Below, piece by piece: positions 26,080 through 34,752 of a stretch of DNA of 64,000 nt. The notes below the pieces were generated by a model. The model was not told the DNA's origin. It ran no database searches and was given only the letters and a program-made list of their open reading frames with translations. Position 1 is the stretch's first letter. The number at the start of each line of letters is the position of its first letter. The stretch lies in contig NZ_JAKZBV010000002.1 of NCBI RefSeq assembly GCF_022539255.1, positions 1 to 64,000 of the forward strand, in the 5' to 3' direction. This DNA is from Sinomonas terrae. GTDB taxonomy: Bacteria > Actinomycetota > Actinomycetes > Actinomycetales > Micrococcaceae. A program made the translations under genes and the position numbers.

Positions 26080-26148
26080 GACGGTCTCCTTCGGAGGTTC
26101 TCCGGGCGGGATCGCCCTTGTCGCGAGAGGTATTCGGGGCCCAATCCT

Positions 26149-26164
26149 ACCCAAACGATTGGCC
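26149..26164. promoter_or_regulatory. Imperfect copy of the 16-bp LacI operator (ene-reductase promoter)
   Basis: Reads ACCCAAACGATTGGCC, matching ACCCAATCGATTGGGT at 13 of 16 positions including the CGATTGG core. It is upstream of the ene-reductase and downstream of the 26243 gene, both minus strand. Confidence 0.7.
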
Positions 26165-26242
26165 AAGGGTTGGAGTGCCGGTGGTCAGCGTCGGAACGGG
26201 CATTTTTCGAACCCGGTGTGGAGCCGCAAGACCTGCGGGCCC

Positions 26243-26641
26243 TCATCGAGGGGGCAGGGGCCTCCCCGGAGCGCTGCCCGTGCGAGCGGGGCCGCTGCTC
26301 GCGGCCTCCCGTCCGGCGGCTATGACGGCCTGCAGCAGCAGACGCTCGGCCACGGCGGGGTACCTGGCCTCGAGCTCCTTCGGGACGTCCTCGAGGCCGA
26401 GGGCGGCGGGCGCCGCGGCGAACACCGCCGCCCAGGCCTCTCCTACCGTGGCGCACAGTGCCTGCCGTCCGCCGGAGGCGGTGACGGCGAAGCCGGCGGC
26501 GAGCCCGGCGACCTTGACCCGGCCCGCCAGGGGCGGGCACAGCCCTGCGATCATCTGGGCCGCGATCAGGTTCCCCCGCGTGGTGCGCCCCTCGGGGAAC
26601 ACGGGATCGGCCACTACAGCCCGTCCGCAGACACCGCACAT
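26243..26641 (-). CDS. Hypothetical protein with N-terminal CxxC pair
   Basis: A 132-residue protein starting MCGVCGRAVVADPVFPEGRT. The first two cysteines could form half a zinc ribbon or a redox pair. The middle is Ala-rich (VAGLAAGFAVTASGG) and may contain a helix. It lies 18 bp after the SDR gene on the same strand, so it is the last gene of the asparaginase-to-SDR operon. I do not recognise a family; a small metal-binding accessory protein is possible. Confidence 0.55.
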   Translation of the reverse strand: MCGVCGRAVVADPVFPEGRTTRGNLIAAQMIAGLCPPLAGRVKVAGLAAGFAVTASGGRQALCATVGEAWAAVFAAAPAALGLEDVPKELEARYPAVAERLLLQAVIAAGREAASSGPARTGSAPGRPLPPR

Positions 26642-26659
26642 GTTCGGTTTCCTTCCGCC

Positions 26660-27382
26660 TCAGGGCATCACGTCGCCGGAGTTGGGCCCGAGGGTCTGTC
26701 CGACGAAGAGGTTCCCACCCGGGTCGCTTGCCAGGAGCACGGCGGCCGGGGCGACCTCGGCCGGCGTTCCGAACCGGCCCAAGGGAAGCTCGGCACGCTT
26801 CGCCTTCTTCCATTCCTCGGAGATCCCGTCCACGAGCGGTGTCTCGATGGGGCCGGGCGCGATGGCGTTGGCCAGGACGTTGTCCGCGGCGACCTCGAGC
26901 GCGAGGGCCTTGGTGAAGCCGATGACCCCGGCCTTGGCCGCGCTGTAGTGGCCCAGGCCGACCCCGCCCTTGATGCCCAGCTGGGAGGCGACGTTGATGA
27001 TCCGGCCCCAGCCTTGGGCGCGCATGGGTCTGAGGACTTCGCGGCTGCAGAGGAAGACTCCGGTGAGGTCTACGCTGATGGTCTCGTTCCACAGGGCGAG
27101 GTCCATCTCCTCCACGGGGGCTTCCGTCAGGAGGCCTGCGGAGTTCACGAGGACGTCCACGGTGCCGAACTGCTCGCGGACCGCGGAGAAGGCTCGGCGC
27201 ACGCTCTCCTCGTCTGCGACGTCGACGCGGATCACGTCGGGGGCATCGGCCCGGTCCAGGACTGCAACGCGGTCGCCGTTCTGGCGGAACGCCTCGGCGA
27301 TGGCCCTGCCGATGCCGCTCGCGCCGCCGGTGACGACGACGGTCCGGCCGGAGGCGCGTCCGTCGGCGGCTTGGGCGCTCAT
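26660..27382 (-). CDS. SDR family oxidoreductase
   Basis: A 240-residue classical short-chain dehydrogenase. The cofactor motif is VVVTGGASGIGRAIAEAF, followed by VNSAG; catalytic Ser in INVASQLG, and YSAAK with the Tyr-Lys pair near residue 150. IAPGPIETPL is the usual loop after the active site. The ATG at 27382 overlaps the stop of the preceding SDR by four bases. Two adjacent SDRs in one operon suggest successive oxidation or reduction of hydroxy/keto groups on the same substrate. Substrate unknown. Confidence 0.9.
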   Translation of the reverse strand: MSAQAADGRASGRTVVVTGGASGIGRAIAEAFRQNGDRVAVLDRADAPDVIRVDVADEESVRRAFSAVREQFGTVDVLVNSAGLLTEAPVEEMDLALWNETISVDLTGVFLCSREVLRPMRAQGWGRIINVASQLGIKGGVGLGHYSAAKAGVIGFTKALALEVAADNVLANAIAPGPIETPLVDGISEEWKKAKRAELPLGRFGTPAEVAPAAVLLASDPGGNLFVGQTLGPNSGDVMP

Positions 27383-28143
27383 GCGCGCATCTTCACGGTC
27401 AGGCCGCCGTCGACGACGATCGCCTGTCCGGTGACGTAGTTGGCGGCCGGGGAGGTGAGGAAGCCGATGACCTCTGCCACCTCCTCCGGGTGGCCGACGC
27501 GGCCCCAGGGGATGTCGTTCCCGGCCCGCCTGAGGCCCTCGGGCCCGAGCGAGTTGACCGGGTCGAGGGACTGCGGCGTCTCGATGAGGCCGGGGATGAC
27601 GGCGTTGGCGCGGATCTGGCGGGGGCCGAGCTCCACGGCGACGCTGCGGACCAGGCCGAGGACTCCTGCCTTGGCGGCGGCGTAGTGGGCGTGCTCCTCC
27701 CACCCGTACACGCCCCCGGCGATCGAGGAGACGGCGACCATGGCCCCGCCCTCGCCCATCCGGGCCGCCCCGGCGCGCAGGGTGCGCAGGACGCCGGTCA
27801 GATCGACGTCGAGCATGTCGTGCCAGCGCTCGTCGGAGAGCTCGCCGAGCGGAGCGTTCCGCAGGATCCCGGCGTTGGCGACCGCGTAGTCGAGCCGGCC
27901 GTACTCGTCGACGGCCCGCTGGGCGAAGGCCTCGACGGAGTCGGTGGAACGGACGTCGACTTCGTGGACCACGGCCTGCCCCCCGGCGTCCTTGACCTGT
28001 CGGAGGGTCTCCTCGGGGTCGTGGGGGTCGCCGGGGAACGTGCCGATCACGGTGCGGATGTTCCGGGCGGCGTAGTGGACGGCCACTGCCCGTCCGATGC
28101 CGCTGGCCGCGCCCGTGACGATGGCTGCTTTCGCTTCAGGCAT
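27379..28143 (-). CDS. SDR family oxidoreductase
   Basis: A 254-residue short-chain dehydrogenase with cofactor motif IVTGAASGIGRAVAVHYA, NAGILRNAPLG, catalytic Ser in VAVSSIAGG, YAAAK near residue 157, and the terminal GQAIVVDGGL. It overlaps the MFS transporter gene by eight bases and the second SDR by four. It resembles 3-oxoacyl-ACP-reductase-like SDRs commonly found in catabolic operons. Role in the operon is inferred to be a carbonyl/alcohol step. Confidence 0.9.
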   Translation of the reverse strand: MPEAKAAIVTGAASGIGRAVAVHYAARNIRTVIGTFPGDPHDPEETLRQVKDAGGQAVVHEVDVRSTDSVEAFAQRAVDEYGRLDYAVANAGILRNAPLGELSDERWHDMLDVDLTGVLRTLRAGAARMGEGGAMVAVSSIAGGVYGWEEHAHYAAAKAGVLGLVRSVAVELGPRQIRANAVIPGLIETPQSLDPVNSLGPEGLRRAGNDIPWGRVGHPEEVAEVIGFLTSPAANYVTGQAIVVDGGLTVKMRA

Positions 28144-29521
28144 GGGGGTGGTCCTCCAGGATGGCTTCGACGGGGGGCTTGGCTGCGATCATCAGGACGC
28201 CCGAGAGCAGGGTGCCCAGGGCCCCCACCCACAGGGCGGCGGTGCCGGTGCCGGAGCCGGCAGCGAGGGCGGTGAAGAGGGCCCCGCCGATGATGGTCCC
28301 GGGCTGGCTCATGGCGCCGATGAAGGCGGTGCCCGTGGCGCGGCAGCTGACCGGGTAGCACTCGGCCATGAAGTACTGGATGGCCGCGTAGGGGCCGACC
28401 AGGAAGAACAGGCCCGCGCCGTAGGTGAGGATGATCAGGAACGGACTGGACGCGACCGGGCTGAGCATCACGGCGAAGGAGAGCCCGGAGATGATCCAGC
28501 CGATGATGATGGTCTTCTTGCGCCCGATCCTGTCTCCGAGCCAGCCGTGGAAGACGTAGCCGAAGTAGGCGAGCAGGTTGATCACGATGAGCATCCAGAA
28601 CGCGTCGGAGAGCTCGACGCCCTTGGCGTTCTTCAGTACGGAGCTGCCCAGGACGCTGAAGATCGCGATGCCGAAGAAGTTGATGATCCAGGCCAGCGAG
28701 AACACGATGGTGTTCCGGCGCAGGTGCGGCTCCCAGATCCGCTTGAGCGGTGCGGCGGAGGAGTGCTCGACTCCGTAGGCGGCTGCGAGGGCGTGGGCCT
28801 GCTCGGGGTTGCCGTGCTTCTCGAGCTCGGTAAGCTTCCGGTGCAGCTCGAACTGGGGGGTCTCCTTCAGCTTCCGGGAGATGACCCAGACGATGATCGC
28901 CGCGGGCACGGTGGCCATCAGGTAGAGCGGGCGCCAGCCCAGCGACGGGAGGAAGGCCAGGGCCAGGGCGCTGGCCAGGAGGAAGCCCAGCGGCCAGCCG
29001 CCCTGGATGAAGGAGTAGTGGAAGCCGGGGCGCTTGCGCTTGTCGGCGACTTCGGTGACCTGGTAGACCTCGTTCATGTAGGTCGCGTTCACGGCCTGCT
29101 CGGAGAACCCGAGCCCGCCGAAGGAGCGCACGACCACGAGCAGGACGCTGCTGAGGGCCCCGAGTGCCGCGGGGATGGCCGCGGTCAGCGCGGAGATCAC
29201 GGCGGTGCCCCCGATGGTGGTCATCATGCCCTTGCGCCGGCCGAGGCGGTCGATGACCGGGCCGATGCCGAAGCACACCACGGCAGTGCCGACGGCGATC
29301 CAGGTGTTGATCGCGTAGGCCTCCGGGGCGCTCCAGCCGAATTCCTGCTGCATGGCCGGCAGCAGGGTGCCGAAGAGCCCGTAGTCAAACACGGCGACGG
29401 TCCAGGCCAGCAGGGCCAGGACGGTGGCGACAGTGGTGGTCCTCTTCGAGAAGACAGGGAAGCGGCGCTTCTCGTTAGCGGCAGGCGCCGTCAGGTCGAC
29501 GCCGGTGGTGCGGGTGCTCAC
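28136..29521 (-). CDS. MFS transporter
   Basis: A 461-residue major facilitator with about 12 membrane segments. The first helix is TVATVLALLAWTVAVFDYGLF. The loop 2-3 signature is DRLGRRKG, repeated in the second half as GDRIGRKKT. A central hydrophilic loop near residues 215-265 (FELHRKLTELEKHGNPEQ) separates the halves. The layout resembles sugar-acid and aromatic/organic-acid:H+ symporters. The GTG at 29521 overlaps the deacetylase stop (GTGA). It is probably the uptake system for the operon's substrate. Confidence 0.9.
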   Translation of the reverse strand: MSTRTTGVDLTAPAANEKRRFPVFSKRTTTVATVLALLAWTVAVFDYGLFGTLLPAMQQEFGWSAPEAYAINTWIAVGTAVVCFGIGPVIDRLGRRKGMMTTIGGTAVISALTAAIPAALGALSSVLLVVVRSFGGLGFSEQAVNATYMNEVYQVTEVADKRKRPGFHYSFIQGGWPLGFLLASALALAFLPSLGWRPLYLMATVPAAIIVWVISRKLKETPQFELHRKLTELEKHGNPEQAHALAAAYGVEHSSAAPLKRIWEPHLRRNTIVFSLAWIINFFGIAIFSVLGSSVLKNAKGVELSDAFWMLIVINLLAYFGYVFHGWLGDRIGRKKTIIIGWIISGLSFAVMLSPVASSPFLIILTYGAGLFFLVGPYAAIQYFMAECYPVSCRATGTAFIGAMSQPGTIIGGALFTALAAGSGTGTAALWVGALGTLLSGVLMIAAKPPVEAILEDHPHA

Positions 29522-30408
29522 TTCGAGGTGTCCTTCCGGGGACTGCGGGCGAGGAACGAGTCGGCGATCTGGTCGAACTGCATCCAGGTGACGCCCTCGT
29601 GGCTGTTGATGTGCTCGATGAGGCGCTCGAGCATGAGGAGGACCTGCGGGCGCCCGGAGACGTCCGGGTGGATGGTCATGGTGAAGGCCGCCTGGTCCAT
29701 CTCGCGGTAGACCCAGTCGAACTGGTCGCGCCACATCTGCTCGATGTCCCGGGGGCTGACGAAGCCGTGGGAGTTGGGCGAGGCCTTGATGAACATCATC
29801 GGGGGCAGGTCGTCGAGGTACCAGTTCGCCGGGATCTCGACGAGGTCGGTCTCCTCCCCGCGGACGAGCGGCTCCATCCACGCCTCGGCGTCCTGGGTGT
29901 AGTCGATCTTCTTCCAGCTGTCCCCGACCCGGACGTAGTAGGGCTCGAAGTCGCGGTGCATCAGGGAGTGGTCGTACTTGATGCCGCGCTCGAGGAGGAT
30001 CTCGTTGGTCACGGGGGAGAACTCCCACCACGGGGCCACATAGCCGGTGGGGCGGCGGCCCGAGACCTTCTCGATGAGCTCGATCGAGCGGTCCAGGATC
30101 GCGGTCTCCTGCTTGCGGTTCATCGCGATCGGGTTCTCGTGGGAGTAGCCGTGCACCCCGATCTCGTGCCCTGCGTCCACGATCATCCGGGTGAGGTCGG
30201 GGAAGGTCTCGATCGAGTGGCCGGGCACGAACCACGTCGCGGGCAGGGAGTACTTCTCGAAGAGGCGCAGCAGCCGGGGGCCTCCCACTTCGCCGGCGAA
30301 GAGGCCGCGGGAGATGTCGCACGGGGAGTCCTCTCCGCCGTAGGAGCCGAGCATTCCGGCGACCGCGTCGACGTCGACGCCGAAGGCGACCTGGATGTCC
30401 TTGGTCAT
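29518..30408 (-). CDS. Polysaccharide deacetylase family protein, imidase/HpPgdA-like
   Basis: A 296-residue NodB-fold hydrolase. The metal-site aspartate is in VAFGVDVDAVAG at the N-terminus, the two histidines in EIGVHGYSHENP near residue 84, and a late motif in FTMTIHPDVSG. There is no signal peptide, so it acts in the cytoplasm. That points away from cell-wall polysaccharide and toward the PuuE allantoinase and cyclic-imide hydrolase branches, which open ring amides. It is coupled to the MFS gene and lies 64 bp after the asparaginase gene, consistent with ring opening followed by deamidation. Confidence 0.8.
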   Translation of the reverse strand: MTKDIQVAFGVDVDAVAGMLGSYGGEDSPCDISRGLFAGEVGGPRLLRLFEKYSLPATWFVPGHSIETFPDLTRMIVDAGHEIGVHGYSHENPIAMNRKQETAILDRSIELIEKVSGRRPTGYVAPWWEFSPVTNEILLERGIKYDHSLMHRDFEPYYVRVGDSWKKIDYTQDAEAWMEPLVRGEETDLVEIPANWYLDDLPPMMFIKASPNSHGFVSPRDIEQMWRDQFDWVYREMDQAAFTMTIHPDVSGRPQVLLMLERLIEHINSHEGVTWMQFDQIADSFLARSPRKDTSK

Positions 30409-30472
30409 GGTTGGGGCCTTTCTGGATGTGTGGAATTCAGCTGGTGTGTCGGTGGGTGCAGGGGCGGATGGG

Positions 30473-31495
30473 TCAGGGGTTGCCTCCTATCGCCGCGAAG
30501 GCCTCGGCTACCTCTTCCCGCGACCTGCCCAGCCGCAGGAGGAGGGACAGGAGCACGAGCGACTGGGACGGGCGCAGCAGGCCCGAGGGGACGGCACCGG
30601 CGGCGAGCAGGTCCTTCCCTCCCCCGGCCCCGTACACCGGGGCCACCGGTCCGGCATGCACGCGGGTGCTGGTGACCACGACCGCCCCGCCCGCCGTCGC
30701 CTCGGCCACGGCCGCGCAGAGCTCCGGGTTCGCGTTCCCGCTGCCGGTGCCCTGCAGGACGATCCCGGCGGCGCCGGCCGCTAGGGAGGCACGGAGGTGG
30801 GCGGCGTCGGCGCCGGGGTAGGACGCGACGAGGTCGACACGGCGGGCGCGCCCGGCGTCGGGGCCGGGCAGGGGCAGCGGGTCCGGGCGCCGGTGCGCCG
30901 GCTCGGCCAGCGTCACGGCGCCGTCCTCGCCGACCCGTCCTGCGAAGCCGTAGTCCGGGTTGCCGAAGGCGTGCTGCCGGACGGTCTCCGTCTTCCGCAC
31001 GCCCCGGGCGGGGAAGACGTCCCCGGCGAAGCACAGCAGGATCCCGCGTCCACGGGCCTGCCCCGAGGCGGCGAGGGCGATGGCCCGGGCCAGGTTCCCC
31101 GGGCCGTCCGGGTCGTGGGAATCGGCTGCCCGCTGCGCGCCCGTGAAGACCACCGGACGCGGGTCGCCGTGCACGAGGTCGGCCAGGAACGCCGTCTCCT
31201 CCATCGTGTCCGTGCCGTGCGTGACGACGACCCCGACGACGGCAGGGTCGGCGAGGACCTCCCGGATGCGCCTGCACACCAGGAGCATGTCCTCGACGTC
31301 GAGGGCGTAGGAGCCCAGGCGCAGGACGTCGACCACGCGCACCGGCAGCGCGAGCCCCTGGCCGGCGGCACGGAGCAGCTCGCGCGCTCCGTCGGAGGCG
31401 ACTGCCGCGCCTCCGAGGTCCTCGCGAGTGCGGGAGGAGATCGTCCCCCCGGTCGCGAGGAGCACCACGTGCTCCTCGCTCAGGCTCGTTGTCAT
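30473..31495 (-). CDS. L-asparaginase family amidohydrolase
   Basis: A 340-residue type I/II asparaginase-like enzyme. The first catalytic segment is VVLLATGGTISSR, with Thr18 as the likely nucleophile. The second is VVVTHGTDTMEETAF near residue 98, holding the Thr-Asp pair. The start ATG at 31495 is preceded by three tandem AGGAGC units, the last well placed as a ribosome binding site. It is the first gene of the operon running to 26243, with an operator palindrome 48 bp upstream. It may deamidate asparagine or a half-amide made by the adjacent imidase-like enzyme. Confidence 0.88.
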   Translation of the reverse strand: MTTSLSEEHVVLLATGGTISSRTREDLGGAAVASDGARELLRAAGQGLALPVRVVDVLRLGSYALDVEDMLLVCRRIREVLADPAVVGVVVTHGTDTMEETAFLADLVHGDPRPVVFTGAQRAADSHDPDGPGNLARAIALAASGQARGRGILLCFAGDVFPARGVRKTETVRQHAFGNPDYGFAGRVGEDGAVTLAEPAHRRPDPLPLPGPDAGRARRVDLVASYPGADAAHLRASLAAGAAGIVLQGTGSGNANPELCAAVAEATAGGAVVVTSTRVHAGPVAPVYGAGGGKDLLAAGAVPSGLLRPSQSLVLLSLLLRLGRSREEVAEAFAAIGGNP

Positions 31496-31542
31496 TACTG
31501 CTCCTGCTCCTGCTCCTGCGGTTCCCCTGCCCTCCCCCGCTT

Positions 31543-31558
31543 GCCCAATCGTTTGGGT
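31543..31558. promoter_or_regulatory. LacI operator before the asparaginase operon
   Basis: GCCCAATCGTTTGGGT, matching the 16-bp palindrome consensus at 14 of 16 positions. It lies 48 bp upstream of the asparaginase start on the minus strand, in the asparaginase-lacI intergenic region. Confidence 0.8.
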
Positions 31559-31654
31559 AAGGCACGGGAGGGACAGGCACTTGCGTCTGAGGCTCGGGGC
31601 ACGGTTTCCGGAAGAACGCGTCCGGCGGATGCGGGACCCGGAACTCATGCGACT

Positions 31655-31670
31655 ACCCAATCGATTGGGT
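31655..31670. promoter_or_regulatory. Perfect 16-bp LacI operator before lacI
   Basis: ACCCAATCGATTGGGT is a perfect palindrome. Its right arm contains TTGGGT, which sits 18 bp before TACGAT (31689-31694), a plausible -35/-10 pair for the lacI gene at 31796. Binding here would autorepress lacI, and with 31543-31558 could loop the intergenic region. Confidence 0.82.
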
Positions 31671-31795
31671 TAGGCTTTGTCTCGACTGTACGATGTGGTG
31701 GCGGTCACGGTCAAGGCCTTCTGGAAGATCCCTTCCGGGCCGCGGTCGGGTGCGGGCAATGGACAATGGGAAGGCAGGCGGGAGAGAGCTGGAGG

Positions 31796-32815
31796 ATGGA
31801 GAAGAACACGAGCGAGAGGGCGGTGACCCTCAAGGACCTGGCCAAGGAGCTGGGCATCCACCCTTCCACGGTGTCCAGGGTGCTGCACTCGGACCCGGAC
31901 TCGGCCAGAGGCGCGGCGTCGGAGGCCACGGCCCAGCGGATCCGCGAGCTCGCTGCGGAGGTGGGCTACTCCCCGGACCCCCAGGCCACCAGCCTGCGCA
32001 CGCGCAGGACGCAGCTGCTGGGCGTCGTCGTCCCGCGCCTGTCCGACCTCGTGCTGGCGATCATGTACGAGGGCATCGAGGAGGCGGCGGCGCGCATCGG
32101 CTACTCCGCCTTCGTCACCAACTCGCGCGACGACGTCGACGAGCAGCGCCGCAAGGTCGAGATGATGCTCGCGCGCAGGGTGGACGGGCTGATCATCGGC
32201 GATTCGCACCTCGACGGGGACGTCCTGCCCGACCTCAGGCACCGTGCCGTGCCGTTCGTGCTCATGAACCGTCGTCATCCCGGCTTCCCCTCCTCGACGT
32301 GCGACGACACCCGGGGCGGGGAGCTCGTCGCGGAGCACCTCTGGGACAAGGGCCACCGGCGCGTCTGCGTCATTGCGGGCGAGCCGTACGCGAGCACGGC
32401 GGTGGACCGCACCGCGGGCTTCGTGGACCGCTGGCGGGCCCTCGGGGGCGACATCCCGGATGACTCCATCGTCTGGTCGCGCTTCGACACCCAGGGAGGA
32501 CGCGAGGCAGCGGAGAGGATCCTCGCCGCCGGCACTGCCCCGACCGCCCTCTTCGCGGTCAACGACTTCGCCGCGATCGGGGCGATGGGCGCCCTCCGCA
32601 CCCACGGGATGGCCGTGGGTGCGGACTGCGCCGTCGTCGGGTACAACGACACGTCGCTCGCCGCCGAGCTGCCCATCCCGCTCTCCTCCGTCCGGTCCCC
32701 CATGGCCGAGATCGGCCGGAGCGCTGTCCGGCTGCTCCAGCGCGTCATCCGCGGCGAACCGGTCGAGTCGGTCCGGCTCGCGCCGACCCTCCAGGTCCGC
32801 GAGAGCAGCGCCTGA
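31796..32815 (+). CDS. LacI family transcriptional regulator, proposed master of the region
   Basis: A 339-residue LacI-type repressor. The helix-turn-helix is VTLKDLAKELGIHPSTVSRV; then SPDPQATSLRTRRT as hinge and LLGVVVPRLSDLVLAIMYEG as the start of the sensor domain. The ATG at 31796 is chosen over an in-frame ATG at 31766 for spacing from GGGAGAG. It lies centrally among four copies of one palindrome (26149, 31543, 31655, 37135), one in its own promoter. That is strong circumstantial evidence that it is the cognate regulator of the ene-reductase, asparaginase and PxpABC operons. Its inducer should be an intermediate of that pathway. Confidence 0.92.
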   Translation: MEKNTSERAVTLKDLAKELGIHPSTVSRVLHSDPDSARGAASEATAQRIRELAAEVGYSPDPQATSLRTRRTQLLGVVVPRLSDLVLAIMYEGIEEAAARIGYSAFVTNSRDDVDEQRRKVEMMLARRVDGLIIGDSHLDGDVLPDLRHRAVPFVLMNRRHPGFPSSTCDDTRGGELVAEHLWDKGHRRVCVIAGEPYASTAVDRTAGFVDRWRALGGDIPDDSIVWSRFDTQGGREAAERILAAGTAPTALFAVNDFAAIGAMGALRTHGMAVGADCAVVGYNDTSLAAELPIPLSSVRSPMAEIGRSAVRLLQRVIRGEPVESVRLAPTLQVRESSA

Positions 32816-32888
32816 CGCCCCTCTCCCCTGTCCCGATGGCGCCGCTGCGGCCCGACGGCCGCGGGCCGCCGCGCGCCGTCCCCCGCCC

Positions 32889-33857
32889 CTAGCCCGATCG
32901 CAGGGCTGCGAGGGCGCGGTCCCGGAAGGCGGTCCGCTCCTTGCGTGCCTCCAAGGCCTCGTCGAGGCTCGCCTCGACGAAGCGGGTGGCCGTCCCGGGG
33001 GCAGCCCTGGCCAGCAGGTCCATGTCAGCGCTGATGACCGTGGCCACCATGGCGTAGCCGCCGCCGGAGACCGCGTCGCGGTGCAGGATGATCGGCTGGG
33101 TGCCGCCGGGGATCTGGATCGAGCCGACGGCGTAGCCTGCGTCCACGATGTTCGACGGATCGGAGCCGGCCCCGAAGGGCTGCTCGCGCTCCTTCCACTG
33201 GACGCCGGGTCCCGAGTAGCGGATCCCCATCCGGTCCGCCACCGGGGTGACCGTCCATTCGCCCGTGAGGAGGCTCTCCCGCCCGGCCTGGGTGAGGCGG
33301 TGGTCGTAGAGTCCCATGACCACCCGGACAGCCTGCTCCTTGGCGAACACGGGTCGGAACTCCTCGGGGACCGCTTCCGACCGCGGCGGCACGCCGTCTG
33401 GGACTCCGATGGGGACGACGTCGCCGGCCTCGAGCTTGCGGCCCCCGATCCCGCCGATGAGGTAGGTGGACCGGCTGCCGAGGACCTCGGGGACGTCGAT
33501 CCCGCCGGCGAAGGCGAGGTAGAAGCGGGTGCCGCCCCTCAGGGGCCCGAAGCTCAGCTCGTCCCCGGCCTCGAGGGCGAGCCGGGTCCACTCCTGACGC
33601 TCCTGGCCGTTGACCCTGACCGGGACGGGCGCGCCGGTCACGGCGACCAGGGCCGCCTCGGTGGCGGTCAGGACTGGGCCGAGGTAGGTGCATTCGAGCA
33701 CCGCTGCCTCGGGCGGGTTGCCCACGAGGGCGTTCGCCATCTCCGCCGAGTACTGGTCCATGGACCCGCCCTGGGGGATTCCGACGTTGTAGTAGCCGGG
33801 CCGGCCCCGGTCCTGGACCGTGGTCGACAGGCCCGGGCTCTTGACCTCAAATGCCAT
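32889..33857 (-). CDS. pxpC: 5-oxoprolinase subunit C / biotin-dependent carboxyltransferase domain protein
   Basis: A 322-residue AHS2-domain protein. It starts AFEVKSPGLSTTVQDRGRPG, the family signature, followed by GGSMDQYSAEMANALVGNP. GSDPSNIVDAGYAVGSIQIPGG near residue 240 is also typical. With PxpB and PxpA this family forms the prokaryotic ATP-dependent 5-oxoprolinase; homologous domains occur in urea carboxylase and allophanate hydrolase. The start overlaps pxpB by 11 bases. It is the last gene of the operon that begins at 37122. Confidence 0.9.
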   Translation of the reverse strand: MAFEVKSPGLSTTVQDRGRPGYYNVGIPQGGSMDQYSAEMANALVGNPPEAAVLECTYLGPVLTATEAALVAVTGAPVPVRVNGQERQEWTRLALEAGDELSFGPLRGGTRFYLAFAGGIDVPEVLGSRSTYLIGGIGGRKLEAGDVVPIGVPDGVPPRSEAVPEEFRPVFAKEQAVRVVMGLYDHRLTQAGRESLLTGEWTVTPVADRMGIRYSGPGVQWKEREQPFGAGSDPSNIVDAGYAVGSIQIPGGTQPIILHRDAVSGGGYAMVATVISADMDLLARAAPGTATRFVEASLDEALEARKERTAFRDRALAALRSG

Positions 33858-34752
33858 TGAGGGCCTCCATGAGTTCTCGGTTGTAGCGCTCTGGGTCCTC
33901 GAGGGCACTGTGCAGCTCGAAGACCACGGGCGCCTGCCGGTACCGGAAGGTCCCGTTCGCGACCTCGTCCTGGATTGCGTTGTACTCCTGCTCGTCGATC
34001 GGCCTGAACTTGACGTTGTCGCCGGGCCGGAAGAAGACCATGAAGTCCTCGAAGTCGGCGAGGGACTGCGCCGGGTCGTAGATCGGTGCCGCGGCGACGC
34101 CGAACATCTGGTAGCCGCCCGCGCCCCGCACGGAGTAGATGGCGCCGAAGCAGCCCCCGTGGCCGACGGTCAGTTTCGGCGTGTCGGTGCGGGGGCTGAG
34201 GTATTTCGGCACCTCGAGCTGCTTCTGCCGCTCGACGAGCTGGAACAGGAACGGCAGTCCGGCGACGAACCCGACCATCGACACGAGCCAGGGCTGCTCG
34301 TGGTGCCGCCGGATGAACTCTGCGGCGCCCTCGAGGCCGTTGACCTTGGCGGCGTAGTCGAGGTCTGTGCCCTCGGGCTCCTGGTGGAACCCCTCGCGGA
34401 ACCTCTGGGCCACCTCTGCGGTGAAGGGATCGTCGTACCAGACGGGCACCTCGATGATCCGCGTCTCAAGCGTGTCAGCGTGGCCCATGGCGGCTTCCCG
34501 CTCGAGCTTCCGGACCGTGGATTCGAGGACCGATGGCGCTAGGACGTCAGGGTCGAAGCGGATCAGGAGCGAGGCGTTGGCCGGGCAGATGTCGACGACG
34601 CCCTCCACGCCCACTGCCGAGAGCTTCGAGGCGAGGGTCATGACCTTGAAGTTCGCGGCGAGGCTCATGGCCTCGTCGACTTCGACGAAGAGGAACTCGT
34701 CGCCGCCCCAGGTGTAGCGGGCTTCGTGGAGTTCGAGGCTTGGTGCGCTCAC
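33847..34752 (-). CDS. pxpB: 5-oxoprolinase subunit B / AHS1 carboxyltransferase domain protein
   Basis: A 301-residue AHS1-domain protein, longer than E. coli PxpB (about 220 residues). The domain includes GVEGVVDICPANASLLIRFD near residue 50, VPVWYDDPFTAEVAQ, and the core VGFVAGLPFLFQLVER. GAGGYQMFGVAAAPIYDP near residue 225 is the usual closing motif; about 60 further residues follow. The GTG start at 34752 overlaps the biotin carboxylase stop (GTGA). It acts with PxpC and PxpA on a lactam such as 5-oxoproline, or on a related ring. Confidence 0.9.
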   Translation of the reverse strand: MSAPSLELHEARYTWGGDEFLFVEVDEAMSLAANFKVMTLASKLSAVGVEGVVDICPANASLLIRFDPDVLAPSVLESTVRKLEREAAMGHADTLETRIIEVPVWYDDPFTAEVAQRFREGFHQEPEGTDLDYAAKVNGLEGAAEFIRRHHEQPWLVSMVGFVAGLPFLFQLVERQKQLEVPKYLSPRTDTPKLTVGHGGCFGAIYSVRGAGGYQMFGVAAAPIYDPAQSLADFEDFMVFFRPGDNVKFRPIDEQEYNAIQDEVANGTFRYRQAPVVFELHSALEDPERYNRELMEALNGI

